Below, piece after piece: positions 17,782-25,364 of a DNA stretch of 64,000 bases. Both the position numbers and the translations under genes were made by a program. A model generated the notes under the pieces. The model had not been told where the DNA came from. It was given only the letters and a program-made list of their open reading frames with translations, and searched no databases. This DNA comes from Chryseobacterium ureilyticum. GTDB taxonomy: Bacteria; Bacteroidota; Bacteroidia; Flavobacteriales; Weeksellaceae. Where the stretch lies: assembly GCF_900156735.1 (NCBI RefSeq), contig NZ_FTOL01000007.1:186001-250000 (forward strand), written 5' to 3'. Positions within the stretch are counted from its first letter, which is position 1, and every line of letters starts with the position of its first letter.

Positions 17782-17860
17782 TTGTCATTCTGAATATAGC
17801 GGAGCGAAATGAAGAACCTATCATATAAAAGCAGAGATTCTTCCTTCGTCAGAATGACAA
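17782..17860. repeat. Palindromic intergenic element (ttgtcattctga ... tcagaatgacaa)
   Basis: A perfect 12-bp inverted repeat (17782-17793 and 17849-17860) with further partial pairing inside (gaagaacc / agattcttcc). The arm sequence GTCATTCTGA is, from memory, a common dispersed intergenic motif in Bacteroidota genomes. It lies between the chain-length-factor and deacetylase genes. Confidence 0.8.
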
Positions 17861-17889
17861 TAGCACTGTTTTTTATTACGACTCTTCAA

Positions 17890-18951
17890 TTAAGCCTTTT
17901 CCAATAATACCAAACTGTGATCATCACCGGCAAGATGATTGTAAAGAAGTACATTTTTTACTTCTTCCTTTTGTATACTATTGATCATCATTACTTTCGG
18001 GATTTGCTGTTCCTTAAGGATATGACATGCTATAAAAGTAGAAAATCCGCTGGCTGTATTAAATTCACCGCTTAAATGTTTATAATACAATAACGCAGAA
18101 TCAGGAAAAAGATTCATCGCTTTGGTATAGTAAGCATCAGAATCAGCATCACTGCTGAAGCCTAAAATCACAGCATCAATATGATTCACAGAAAGATTGT
18201 TTTTTGATAAAAACTCCTGAATAAATTCCTGTGTTTCGTTCAATTCTAATCGGTTGCTGATTTTAATGTCTGTAAGCTTTGCGTAAGAACTTTCTGTTTT
18301 GTCTTTTCCAACCACAAAAAAACTTGCTCCTTCACCCCAAATAACTCCATTGGTTTTGGAATTCAGGTGGTCTGCCGGAAGATCGGTTTCTTTTTTAATA
18401 GTATTGTTCAGACAATAAAGCTCCATGGTTCTGTCGGTCTGCTCATCGGTTGACCCTACCAGAATATTTTCAGCTTCCCCATCATTGATCTGAAGCTGAG
18501 CATCCAAAAATGAAAACTCCAGCGACGAAGAAGTATTAACGTAAGTGAAATTGTAAGCATGACACTGCAATCCAAGAGCAATCTGACCTGCCACAGTGTT
18601 ATGAGTGGATTGAATGAAAAATGTAGGGGTTAAAAACTCCTCATGATTATCAATCACGTTTTTCAGGAACTTTTCAGAGTCCTGTGAACATCCCATTCCG
18701 GTTCCCACAATAATAGCGTCCGGTTTTTCAATTCCAGCTTCTTTTAAAGCATAATTTGATGCTACTGAACTCATTTTTACAGTTTTAGACATTCTCCTGA
18801 TCATTGCCGGAGGAATGAATTCTTTGTAATTAGGTTCTATAGCTTTTATAATCTTTACCGTGTTTTGCGGGTTAAGATTTTGAAGGATATTTTCGTTTAA
18901 AGTGTCCTGAACAGAGATGCAGGCTGCACTGTTGATGTATACTGCACTCAT
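17890..18951 (-). CDS. Ketosynthase-like chain-length factor lacking all three catalytic residues
   Basis: A 353-residue thiolase-fold protein aligned by eye to FabF. The active-site Cys is Ser (YVNTSSSLEF, about residue 142 against TACSSG). The first His region HGTATP is replaced by GFSSDADSD. The second His is Glu (KHLSGEFNTASG against STKAFTGHTLAAAAG). It still has the FFIQSTHNTVAGQIALG strand of the family. Such subunits pair with an active ketosynthase and set chain length. Its start overlaps the stop of the intact synthase at 18948 by 4 bp (ATGA), as for a stoichiometric heterodimer. Confidence 0.87.
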   Translation of the reverse strand: MSAVYINSAACISVQDTLNENILQNLNPQNTVKIIKAIEPNYKEFIPPAMIRRMSKTVKMSSVASNYALKEAGIEKPDAIIVGTGMGCSQDSEKFLKNVIDNHEEFLTPTFFIQSTHNTVAGQIALGLQCHAYNFTYVNTSSSLEFSFLDAQLQINDGEAENILVGSTDEQTDRTMELYCLNNTIKKETDLPADHLNSKTNGVIWGEGASFFVVGKDKTESSYAKLTDIKISNRLELNETQEFIQEFLSKNNLSVNHIDAVILGFSSDADSDAYYTKAMNLFPDSALLYYKHLSGEFNTASGFSTFIACHILKEQQIPKVMMINSIQKEEVKNVLLYNHLAGDDHSLVLLEKA

Positions 18952-20147
18952 GATTTTGAGAATATTAATGTTGAACAGTTTCCTCCAAACCCGAATGAAT
19001 TGGAAAGAACATGATTAATGTTTTTCTCTTTAAGCTGAGTAACAGGCGTTAAATCAAACTCTTCCATTTTTGTTTTAAAATTCAGATTCGGGAAGATAAG
19101 GCTGTGTTGCATGGCTAAAATTGAAAATACGGCTTCAATTCCGGCAGCAGCAGCAAGTGTATGTCCTGTAAATGCCTTTGTAGAACTAAACTCAGGTACA
19201 TTGTTTTCCCCGAATATTCTGATCATGGCAATTCCCTCTGATAAATCATTGTTAGGCGTTGCTGTCCCATGAACATTGATATAGTCTATATTCTCTTTTT
19301 GTAACCCTGAAATTTTCAGAGCTTGCTGCATTGCTAAAAATGCACCTTGTCCGTTTTCAGAAGAAGCGGTTTGATGATGGGCATCATTGGCATTTCCATA
19401 CCCGGAAAGGTAACCTAAAACCTTTTTATTTTCTTTTTTTACAACTTCCTCAGATTCAAGAACCAGAAAAGCGGCTGCTTCTCCAAGGTTTAGACCTTTT
19501 CGGTTGTTGTCAAAAGGAGTATTGTAAGAGTCTGTAAGAATCATCAGAGTATTGAATCCGTTCAAAGTAAATTTTGAAAGCGAATCTGTTCCACCGACGA
19601 TAACACGGTCTAAGACCCCATTTTTAATCAATTTGGCTCCCATCATGATTGCATTGGCTGCAGATGAGCATGCTGTACTGATGGTAGAAACCATGCCTTT
19701 TAATCCCAGATAATCAGCAATAGCCAATGAAGAATTTCCGGCATCATGAGCATCAATGTACTTTTGCTTTTCAGGGAAGTTTTCGTAGGAGTAGAAATAT
19801 TTTTCGGTAATATCCATTCCTCCGACGCTGGTAGAGGAAATAAAACCGGTTTTGTATTCGTTGATATTTGAAATTCCGGCACTTTCTACAGCTTCTTTTG
19901 CAGCGATCATTCCCAATAAGGATGTTCTTGTTACGTTGTTGTCTTCATTTAGCTGAAGTTTCTTTACAAGTTCTTCATTGGATAATTTTACCTCACCTGT
20001 TTTAATCGCTCCGGCATGACGGGTTTCAAACATCTGAATATCTGAAATACCATGTTTTCCGGATTGTAATGAAATAAAATTTTCCTCCACATTGTTTCCG
20101 ATGGAGGAAATGATGCCCATTCCTGTTATGGCAATTTTCTGGCTCAT
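18948..20147 (-). CDS. Beta-ketoacyl-ACP synthase, FabF type (elongating)
   Basis: A 399-residue synthase with an intact triad: Cys160 (STACSSAANA), His293 (NVHGTATPNND) and His329 (STKAFTGHTLAAAAG). It is coupled by a 4-bp overlap to the inactive partner downstream and follows the second ACP across an inverted-repeat spacer. This ACP-synthase-partner arrangement is the core of a type II polyketide system and most likely builds the polyene chain. Confidence 0.92.
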   Translation of the reverse strand: MSQKIAITGMGIISSIGNNVEENFISLQSGKHGISDIQMFETRHAGAIKTGEVKLSNEELVKKLQLNEDNNVTRTSLLGMIAAKEAVESAGISNINEYKTGFISSTSVGGMDITEKYFYSYENFPEKQKYIDAHDAGNSSLAIADYLGLKGMVSTISTACSSAANAIMMGAKLIKNGVLDRVIVGGTDSLSKFTLNGFNTLMILTDSYNTPFDNNRKGLNLGEAAAFLVLESEEVVKKENKKVLGYLSGYGNANDAHHQTASSENGQGAFLAMQQALKISGLQKENIDYINVHGTATPNNDLSEGIAMIRIFGENNVPEFSSTKAFTGHTLAAAAGIEAVFSILAMQHSLIFPNLNFKTKMEEFDLTPVTQLKEKNINHVLSNSFGFGGNCSTLIFSKS

Positions 20148-20160
20148 TAGTATGAATAAT

Positions 20161-20220
20161 GTAACAATGTATCAATGTAACAGGATGTCAATAAAGGACA
20201 AACTGTTACATTGTTGTATT
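20161..20220. repeat. Inverted repeat with 8-bp tandem units (hairpin family, copy 3)
   Basis: The left arm has three AATGTA units at exact 8-bp spacing, starting near 20158. A perfect 11-bp pair joins caatgtaacag (20173-20183) to ctgttacattg (20203-20213). It occupies the ACP-ketosynthase spacer. Confidence 0.75.
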
Positions 20221-20224
20221 AATT

Positions 20225-20482
20225 TTATTTTGTTCTGTTTTCTTCGATGAACTTAGCCATTACCTCAATAGACTGGAAAATTTCCTTTCCTTTTTTAGGA
20301 TCAGCTAATTTAATTCCATATTCTTTATCAAGAAGAACGATAAGTTCTAAAGCATCAATAGAGTCAAGTCCTAATCCTCCTCCGAACAACGGATCCGTAT
20401 CTTTGATTTCCTCTACAGAAACGTCTTCAAGATTAAGTACTTCAATAATTTTGTGCTTCAATTCAGTTTTTAAGTTTTCCAT
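20225..20482 (-). CDS. Acyl carrier protein
   Basis: An 85-residue ACP with the attachment Ser in GLGLDSIDALELIVLL and an acidic N-terminal half. It lies between the half-size ketosynthase gene and the synthase/chain-length-factor pair, with an inverted-repeat spacer on each side. It should carry the polyketide intermediate of that system. The GGGLGLDSID form differs from the LGLDSLDY form of the ACP at 8476, so the two are not recent duplicates. Confidence 0.92.
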   Translation of the reverse strand: MENLKTELKHKIIEVLNLEDVSVEEIKDTDPLFGGGLGLDSIDALELIVLLDKEYGIKLADPKKGKEIFQSIEVMAKFIEENRTK

Positions 20483-20492
20483 AATTTAATTA

Positions 20493-20570
20493 AGTTTACC
20501 AATGTATCCATGTAAAAGTTTACGAATAGTTAAAATTGTTACATTTTTACGTGGTTATATTGTTACATTT
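20493..20570. repeat. Imperfect inverted repeat (hairpin family, copy 4)
   Basis: The left arm (from about 20493, gtttaccaatgtatcc) aligns with the reverse complement of the right arm (ending near 20567, ttgttacatttatta) over about 27 bases with several mismatches. It fills the spacer between the half-size ketosynthase and ACP genes. Confidence 0.6.
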
Positions 20571-20571
20571 A

Positions 20572-21111
20572 TTACAAGGTTAGCAAATATACAAAAGCTT
20601 TATAATTTTCCTGATATAATTCAACCCAGCCGCATAATACTTTGTCTGCTTTTCCGGAATAAAGAATCTGCTCGGAATAATCATTTAAAAATTTTTCATC
20701 AAATTCATCCAAAACGAAAAAAGCATTCTCTGTTTGCATTTTATGTTTTATGCTGATTTCTCCCACACATATATTGGGAAGTGTATAGACAAAGACAGCA
20801 GGGCTCGGGAAGTAATTTTCCTGAGAGTTGATGCTTTCCTGATATTTAAAATCAGTATCCAGGCTGGATGATCTATTGGCAAAAACTAAGGCTGTTCTGC
20901 TGTGATCATCATCTTTTAATACCATTTCAGCAGCAAGAAAGGCTAGTTTACTTAGATTATCCATTTTGTGGAACTTAGGATAATTCAGTTCCATGTTTTT
21001 ATAAGCTTCCTTTGCAAATTCTTGGAATGTGTGATTCTGACTTTCAAAAATAATTTCTCCGTCAACAGTTATTTTTGAATGTTCTACGGTACAGGTGTTT
21101 GTTTTCTTCAT
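20572..21111 (-). CDS. Half-size ketosynthase-like protein (179 aa), no active-site Cys
   Basis: It corresponds only to the N-terminal part of a ketosynthase fold. LSKLAFLAAEMVL, ALVFANRSSSLDTDF and YFPSPAVFVYTLPNICVGEISIKH match the strand-turn pattern of the FIQSTHNTVAGQIALG region in the full-length partner at 17890. The segment where the catalytic Cys would lie has none, and the C-terminal His region is absent. It appears to be the first gene of the leftward pigment operon, with a -7 box about 45 bp upstream. A non-catalytic subunit is likely; the family (ketoacyl-synt_2-like) is named from memory. Confidence 0.78.
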   Translation of the reverse strand: MKKTNTCTVEHSKITVDGEIIFESQNHTFQEFAKEAYKNMELNYPKFHKMDNLSKLAFLAAEMVLKDDDHSRTALVFANRSSSLDTDFKYQESINSQENYFPSPAVFVYTLPNICVGEISIKHKMQTENAFFVLDEFDEKFLNDYSEQILYSGKADKVLCGWVELYQENYKAFVYLLTL

Positions 21112-21154
21112 TAATAGCAGATCTGCTGTTTTTTAGCAAATTTTTTATTTTTCA

Positions 21155-21162
21155 CAAATATA
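21155..21162 (-). promoter_or_regulatory. Putative -7 box (TATATTTG) of the leftward pigment operon
   Basis: A perfect TAnnTTTG on the minus strand, 44 bases before the start at 21111. A 12-bp perfect palindrome AGCAGATCTGCT (21116-21127) lies between box and start codon, inside the presumed leader. Confidence 0.55.
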
Positions 21163-21407
21163 AAATAATTTGAAATGATAGCTAATGGTTAATTTTTTTG
21201 AAAGATGATCTGTAGTTTTTTATTCAAGTTCATTTTTATTGAATACATGTTTTGATCGGGAAATCATTAAATAGAATTATTGATCTGTTTTATAAAATAT
21301 TGTTTTTTTAATAATTTTTAGTACGAGCAGCCTATTTTTTTGATTTTTATTCATAGGTATGTGATAAAATACGATATTTAGCGAATCAAAAAAACATAAT
21401 AGTCAGA

Positions 21408-22736
21408 ATGAAAAAAATTATTATCCGGACTGCATCGGTGGCGCTGTTTGCTGTGTCTTTGCAATCCTGCCGAACGAACGAAGATTACTTATCCTCAGGT
21501 GATGAAGCTTATTATTCAAATAAGTTCCAGGTTTTTACCCAACCAAACGAAAATGGAATAATAAATTATCCGGATGGTTTTGCTTTTCTTTTAAAAGAAT
21601 ATGATAAATTGTATAAAACCGATTTTACAGGGTTGAAATCATTGGAAAATGAAGGTAATGCTAAAAGGAATAGTATTTCCGAAAGACATATTGATTTTGA
21701 TATGCGTTCTCAGCCCATAAAATTTGATGATAAAGTGTGGGTATATTTTCCTGTAGTTGAAAACGGAAAGGTTGTGGATATTGCGATTGGAGTTCTTCAA
21801 GATGAAGAAACTTATGTTCAGTTTGGAATACTAAACCAAAAGGATGAATATAATCAATTGGTTTTAAAAGAATTTCGAGAAGCTTATCTTAGAAAAAGTA
21901 TTTCAGTTTTTAGTAGAGGAAAAGAAGATCCACCTCCTTGTGGAACATCAGGAAATCCTTGTGACACAGGGGAAGTAATCATTACTTCACCTCGAGTTCC
22001 CAAATTACCAAATTTTGATATAGGAGTGTATCCTGGTGAAGGTGGTGGCGGTGGAGACGGCGGCGGTGGTTGTGAGACATTTAATAACTGTGGTGGTCCT
22101 CCAAGAGGGGGCGGTGGTGTGCCACCAAAACCAAAAGATCCTTGTGAGAAGACGAAAAACCTAATAAATAATTCTAAAACAAAACCGGCAATAGATGCAT
22201 TAAAAGCAAAATCTCCTCTAGGAGGTGAAGACGGTTACAAAATCAAAGCAGACGGAACCCCGTCAGATATGATACCAGGGGGAGATCATAGTGTAAATTT
22301 CATGGATAAGACGGGATATGTTGGAGGATATCATAACCATACCCCAACGGGAATACCAATGCTATCGCCACCAGATATAGATCAATTGCTCCAGTTCGCT
22401 TTAGCTCAAGGAAATTATGGAAACCCAAAAAATGCTTTTATTGGAATGGTAGCTCCTAATGGTATGCATTATGTAATAACTTTTAATGGGAATTATAATG
22501 ATGCTTTGGTGACTTTCTCTCAACAACAACTAGATGAGTTTGTAATAAACTTTGAAACTAGAAATTATTTATATCATTCTTCTAGTAGTGCCGAGGGACT
22601 TGAAAAACTACTTTTTAAAACTCTGAAAGATATGAAAATAGAAGGAAAAGTAAATCTACAAAGAATAGAAACTGATGGAACGATAAGTACAATAACTAAA
22701 AACAGTGATGGGACGATAACAGCTACACCGTGTTAA
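21408..22736 (+). CDS. Lipoprotein with C-terminal JAB/MPN-like metalloprotease domain (candidate polymorphic effector)
   Basis: A 442-residue protein. The lipoprotein signal ends SLQSC (Cys 21). Residues 22-180 are an N-terminal region of unknown function. A Gly/Pro-rich linker with several Cys follows (about 175-250), then a C-terminal domain with GGYHNHTPTGIPML at 307-319, Ser320 and Asp323. This fits the JAMM metal-site pattern HxH-x(7-8)-SxxD, here with 8 spacer residues; the catalytic Glu upstream is not certain (Glu in GGEDGYKI is a candidate). Signal, linker and separate enzymatic tip resemble polymorphic toxins. A related HNH-type tip reappears at 23722. The next gene begins 11 bp downstream. 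Confidence 0.75.
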   Translation: MKKIIIRTASVALFAVSLQSCRTNEDYLSSGDEAYYSNKFQVFTQPNENGIINYPDGFAFLLKEYDKLYKTDFTGLKSLENEGNAKRNSISERHIDFDMRSQPIKFDDKVWVYFPVVENGKVVDIAIGVLQDEETYVQFGILNQKDEYNQLVLKEFREAYLRKSISVFSRGKEDPPPCGTSGNPCDTGEVIITSPRVPKLPNFDIGVYPGEGGGGGDGGGGCETFNNCGGPPRGGGGVPPKPKDPCEKTKNLINNSKTKPAIDALKAKSPLGGEDGYKIKADGTPSDMIPGGDHSVNFMDKTGYVGGYHNHTPTGIPMLSPPDIDQLLQFALAQGNYGNPKNAFIGMVAPNGMHYVITFNGNYNDALVTFSQQQLDEFVINFETRNYLYHSSSSAEGLEKLLFKTLKDMKIEGKVNLQRIETDGTISTITKNSDGTITATPC

Positions 22737-22747
22737 AAATAAAGAAT

Positions 22748-23320
22748 ATGAAAAAAATATTATTATTAATTATTATCATTATTACTACTTTTTGCAAAGC
22801 GCAACAAGAATATCCTTTAAGGACTGACTATACAGAAACTCCTAATTACTCCTATTTAAAAGATACTAATAATGAACTAAGCTCTTTTGTTGGTACTTAC
22901 GAAGCTACTTATCAGGATAAGAAAATAACTTTATTCATCAACAAACTTATTCATAAATTTTTTGATAATAGTCAATACAAACATTATAAAGATGTACTAT
23001 CTATAAGATATATTATTAAAAGTTCTTCAGGACATATAGTTCAAGATACTCAAGGTATGAATTTGCCGGAACAGCAATTAAGACATACAATATATAGTAT
23101 GTGGGTTGAAGATAATGGGAATAAGCTTCTATTGTATTATGGAGGTACTAATTGTGGTGTTGGATGGGGAAGTATAATATTAAAAAAACTTAATGATACA
23201 CAAATGTCATGGGAATATCGGCCTAATGATATTATTCTTGATGATAGCAGATGTCCAGTAGGAACTGATATTAAGATTTATCTTCCTGAGACAAAGGATC
23301 TTGTATTTACAAAACAATAA
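22748..23320 (+). CDS. Small secreted protein, DUF6705-like, copy 1
   Basis: A 190-residue member of a family present five times here. The signal peptide ends CKAQQ, followed by YSYLKDTNNELSSFVGTYEATYQDKKITLFI. The C-terminal half has GGTNCGVGWGSIILKKLN, QMSWEY and a final LPETKDLVFTKQ. The two Cys (GTNCG and SRCP) recur in the other complete copies. The family name is from memory. The Cys before KAQ could be a lipid site or just the signal end. It follows the JAB gene by 11 bp, as an immunity gene would follow a toxin gene, but no function is established. Start is the ATG at 22748. Confidence 0.78.
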   Translation: MKKILLLIIIIITTFCKAQQEYPLRTDYTETPNYSYLKDTNNELSSFVGTYEATYQDKKITLFINKLIHKFFDNSQYKHYKDVLSIRYIIKSSSGHIVQDTQGMNLPEQQLRHTIYSMWVEDNGNKLLLYYGGTNCGVGWGSIILKKLNDTQMSWEYRPNDIILDDSRCPVGTDIKIYLPETKDLVFTKQ

Positions 23321-23344
23321 CCTTTTTATCAAAGTGTTAAAAAT

Positions 23345-23370
23345 AAAGCCACCGGTTAGTGGTTTTATTT
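23345..23370 (+). terminator. Probable intrinsic terminator after DUF6705-like copy 1
   Basis: An 8-bp stem with one G-U pair (aaagccac / gtggtttt) and a 6-base loop is followed by a T-rich run. Confidence 0.5.
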
Positions 23371-23380
23371 ATTATGATAT

Positions 23381-23440
23381 TGAAAATGATGGAGATACGA
23401 AATCAGTAACGATGGTATAATAGATGAAGTTCCATGTTAA
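23381..23440 (+). pseudogene. Decayed 3' end of another JAB-type gene
   Basis: The last codons before the stop at 23438 read Asn-Asp-Gly-Ile-Ile-Asp-Glu-Val-Pro-Cys-stop. The intact JAB genes end NSDGTITATPC-stop and NSNGTPVPAPCN-stop. Upstream the frame is broken by a TGA at 23387. As after the intact JAB gene, a DUF6705-like start codon follows within about 20 bp. It looks like the relic of an extra JAB cassette; the match is short. Confidence 0.45.
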
Positions 23441-23456
23441 ATTAAAATATATCAAA

Positions 23457-24234
23457 ATGAAAAGTACAATATTATTAATTGCTTTAACGACTTCATTAAT
23501 ATGCAATGCGCAACAAGAATATCCTTTAAATACTGATTTTACAATAATTCCCAATAATTCTTATTTAAAAGACATGAATAATGAATTAGACCCATTGGTG
23601 GGGTGTTATAAGGCAATTTTTAATAATAACGAAGTGTCTTTATTTATCACAAAAGAACCCTATAAGCTAATAGAGTATGGAAACAGGAAGTTTTTATAGA
23701 GATATATTATGAATAAAATACATGATAAAAAACTCTTCTGGAACAATTCTTCAAGCTACTCAAAATGAAGATTATAGTGTAAACCTTGGTGACCCTTCTA
23801 CCATGAATGGTGGCTATCATAACCACCCAGGAACTGGAGTGAATATATTTTCTGCCGATGATATTGCTATTCTAATAGAAATTGCAAGATATCAAGCCAT
23901 AGGAAATGCGGGAAATGCCTATATGGTAGTGGTAGCTCCCGGTGGCATACATTATGTAATGTACTTTAATGGAACGCATAATGAAATACCTGCGTATGGG
24001 AGTTATAGTACAGGGCAGTTGGATGGTTGGAATAAAGAACAATGGAAAAAAAATGTAGATTTAATTAGCGATAATGATATTTCTATAAATCAAAGATTAG
24101 AACAAATTTTCCTTTCAACTTTAGAAAATATGGGATTACAGAATAAAGTTATACTACAAAGGGTGGAGGAAAATAAAATTTCAACAATAAACCAAAATTC
24201 AAATGGTACTCCAGTTCCGGCTCCATGTAACTAA
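23457..24234 (+). pseudogene. Broken chimera: 5' half of DUF6705-like copy 2 joined to a JAB-type C-terminus
   Basis: From ATG 23457 the frame gives a signal peptide ending CNAQQ and the family start YPLNTDF...NSYLKDMNNELD, then stops at 23697-23699. An extra T in the run near 23692 shifts the frame: reading on in the next frame restores family sequence (FYRDIL, a TGA at 23710, then IKYMIKNSSGTILQATQ). At about 23769 homology jumps to a JAB C-terminus: YSVNLGDP, GGYHNHPGTGVNIFSADD with HNH at 23818-23826 and Ser and Asp as in the lipoprotein, and the typical PCN end. The open part 23722-24234 could still give a 170-residue JAB protein without signal peptide. Confidence 0.72.
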
Positions 24235-24246
24235 AAATAAAATATT

Positions 24247-24804
24247 ATGAAACAAATTATATATATATTAATCTTCTTTACTATACCTTGTAAAGCACAG
24301 CAAATATTGCCTTTAAACAGTTCAGCTTTTAAGTCTCAGACGAATTCATATTTTAAAGATATAAATAATGAATTAGATGACTACACAGGAATATGGACTT
24401 CCAATTTCGACAACAAAACTATAAAACTTGTGATTACTAAGGAAATAAAAACCCCCTTTAAAATGTGGAACAAGAACTTTTATACCGACCAATTATTTAT
24501 AAAGTATGAAGTAAAAAAAGATAATATAGTTTTGGAAAGCACATTAAATAAAGATTTTACAGCTGATTCCAAACTTTCTATTGAAGGCTCAAAAATTCAA
24601 GACAATAGTATTACACTGGTATTTTCAGGAGGAAACTGCAGTGTTGGTATAGGAACTATCAATTTAAAAAAAATAAATGCTACTCAATTTTCTTGGGGGT
24701 ATTATCCGGGAACTACAACAAGAATTGATACTCTTTGTCCCCCTGACAGAGAGTACAAAATTCACCTTCCCGAGACAGAAAACCTGATTTTTACAAAACA
24801 GTAA
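24247..24804 (+). CDS. Small secreted protein, DUF6705-like, copy 3
   Basis: A 185-residue protein with a signal peptide ending CKAQQ, then NSYFKDINNELDDYTGIW. The C-terminal part includes SGGNCSVGIGTINLKK, SWGYYPGTTTR and CPPDREYKIH, and ends LPETENLIFTKQ. It starts 12 bp after the chimera's JAB end and overlaps the next copy by one base (TAATG), so copies 3, 4 and 5 form one coupled transcript. No catalytic motif was seen; a beta-rich binding protein is plausible. Confidence 0.8.
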   Translation: MKQIIYILIFFTIPCKAQQILPLNSSAFKSQTNSYFKDINNELDDYTGIWTSNFDNKTIKLVITKEIKTPFKMWNKNFYTDQLFIKYEVKKDNIVLESTLNKDFTADSKLSIEGSKIQDNSITLVFSGGNCSVGIGTINLKKINATQFSWGYYPGTTTRIDTLCPPDREYKIHLPETENLIFTKQ

Positions 24805-25364
24805 TGAGAAATGGTTTAATCATATTAGGAATATTTATTGTGCTTTCTTGTAAAGCACAGCAAATAATTTCATTAAATGCTTCCGCCCTTGACTCAGCTC
24901 CAAATTCATATTTCAAAGATTCAAATAATGAATTAGATTACTTTACAGGAGTGTGGCAAGGTAGCTTTCAAGATAAAACTATTACTTTACAAATATCTAA
25001 GCAAATAAAAGTTCCAATCGAAAGATTTGGGGAAAAATTCTTTAGAGATCAAATATTTGTAAAATATGAAGTGAAAAAAGGTAACAGTATATTAGAAAGC
25101 TCACTAAATAAGGATTTCACCAATGATATTGGACTTTCCATAAAAGGATCCAAAATTCAAGACAATAGTATTACATTGGTATTTTCAGGAGGTAATTGTA
25201 GTGTAGGTATAGGAACTATCAATTTAAAGAAAATAAATGCTACTCAATTTTCATGGGGCTATTATCCTGGGACAACAACGAGAAATGATATTACTTGTCC
25301 ACCTGATAGAGATTATACCATCTATCTGCCAGAAACTGAGAATTTGGTTTTTACAAAACAATAA
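24804..25364 (+). CDS. Small secreted protein, DUF6705-like, copy 4
   Basis: A 186-residue paralogue, signal peptide ending SCKAQQ, then NSYFKDSNNELDYFTGVW. From about residue 125 it is nearly the same as copy 3 (SGGNCSVGIGTINLKKINA), differing at the end (CPPDRDYTIYLPETENL). The N-terminal half differs much more. TAATG overlaps join it to both neighbours. Same family and uncertainty as copy 1. Confidence 0.8.
   Translation: MRNGLIILGIFIVLSCKAQQIISLNASALDSAPNSYFKDSNNELDYFTGVWQGSFQDKTITLQISKQIKVPIERFGEKFFRDQIFVKYEVKKGNSILESSLNKDFTNDIGLSIKGSKIQDNSITLVFSGGNCSVGIGTINLKKINATQFSWGYYPGTTTRNDITCPPDRDYTIYLPETENLVFTKQ

Noticed and set aside
22100..22135. Gly-rich stretch considered as a collagen-like or DNA-repeat array
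   Set aside because: Codons vary and the run is short; it is better read as a flexible protein linker.
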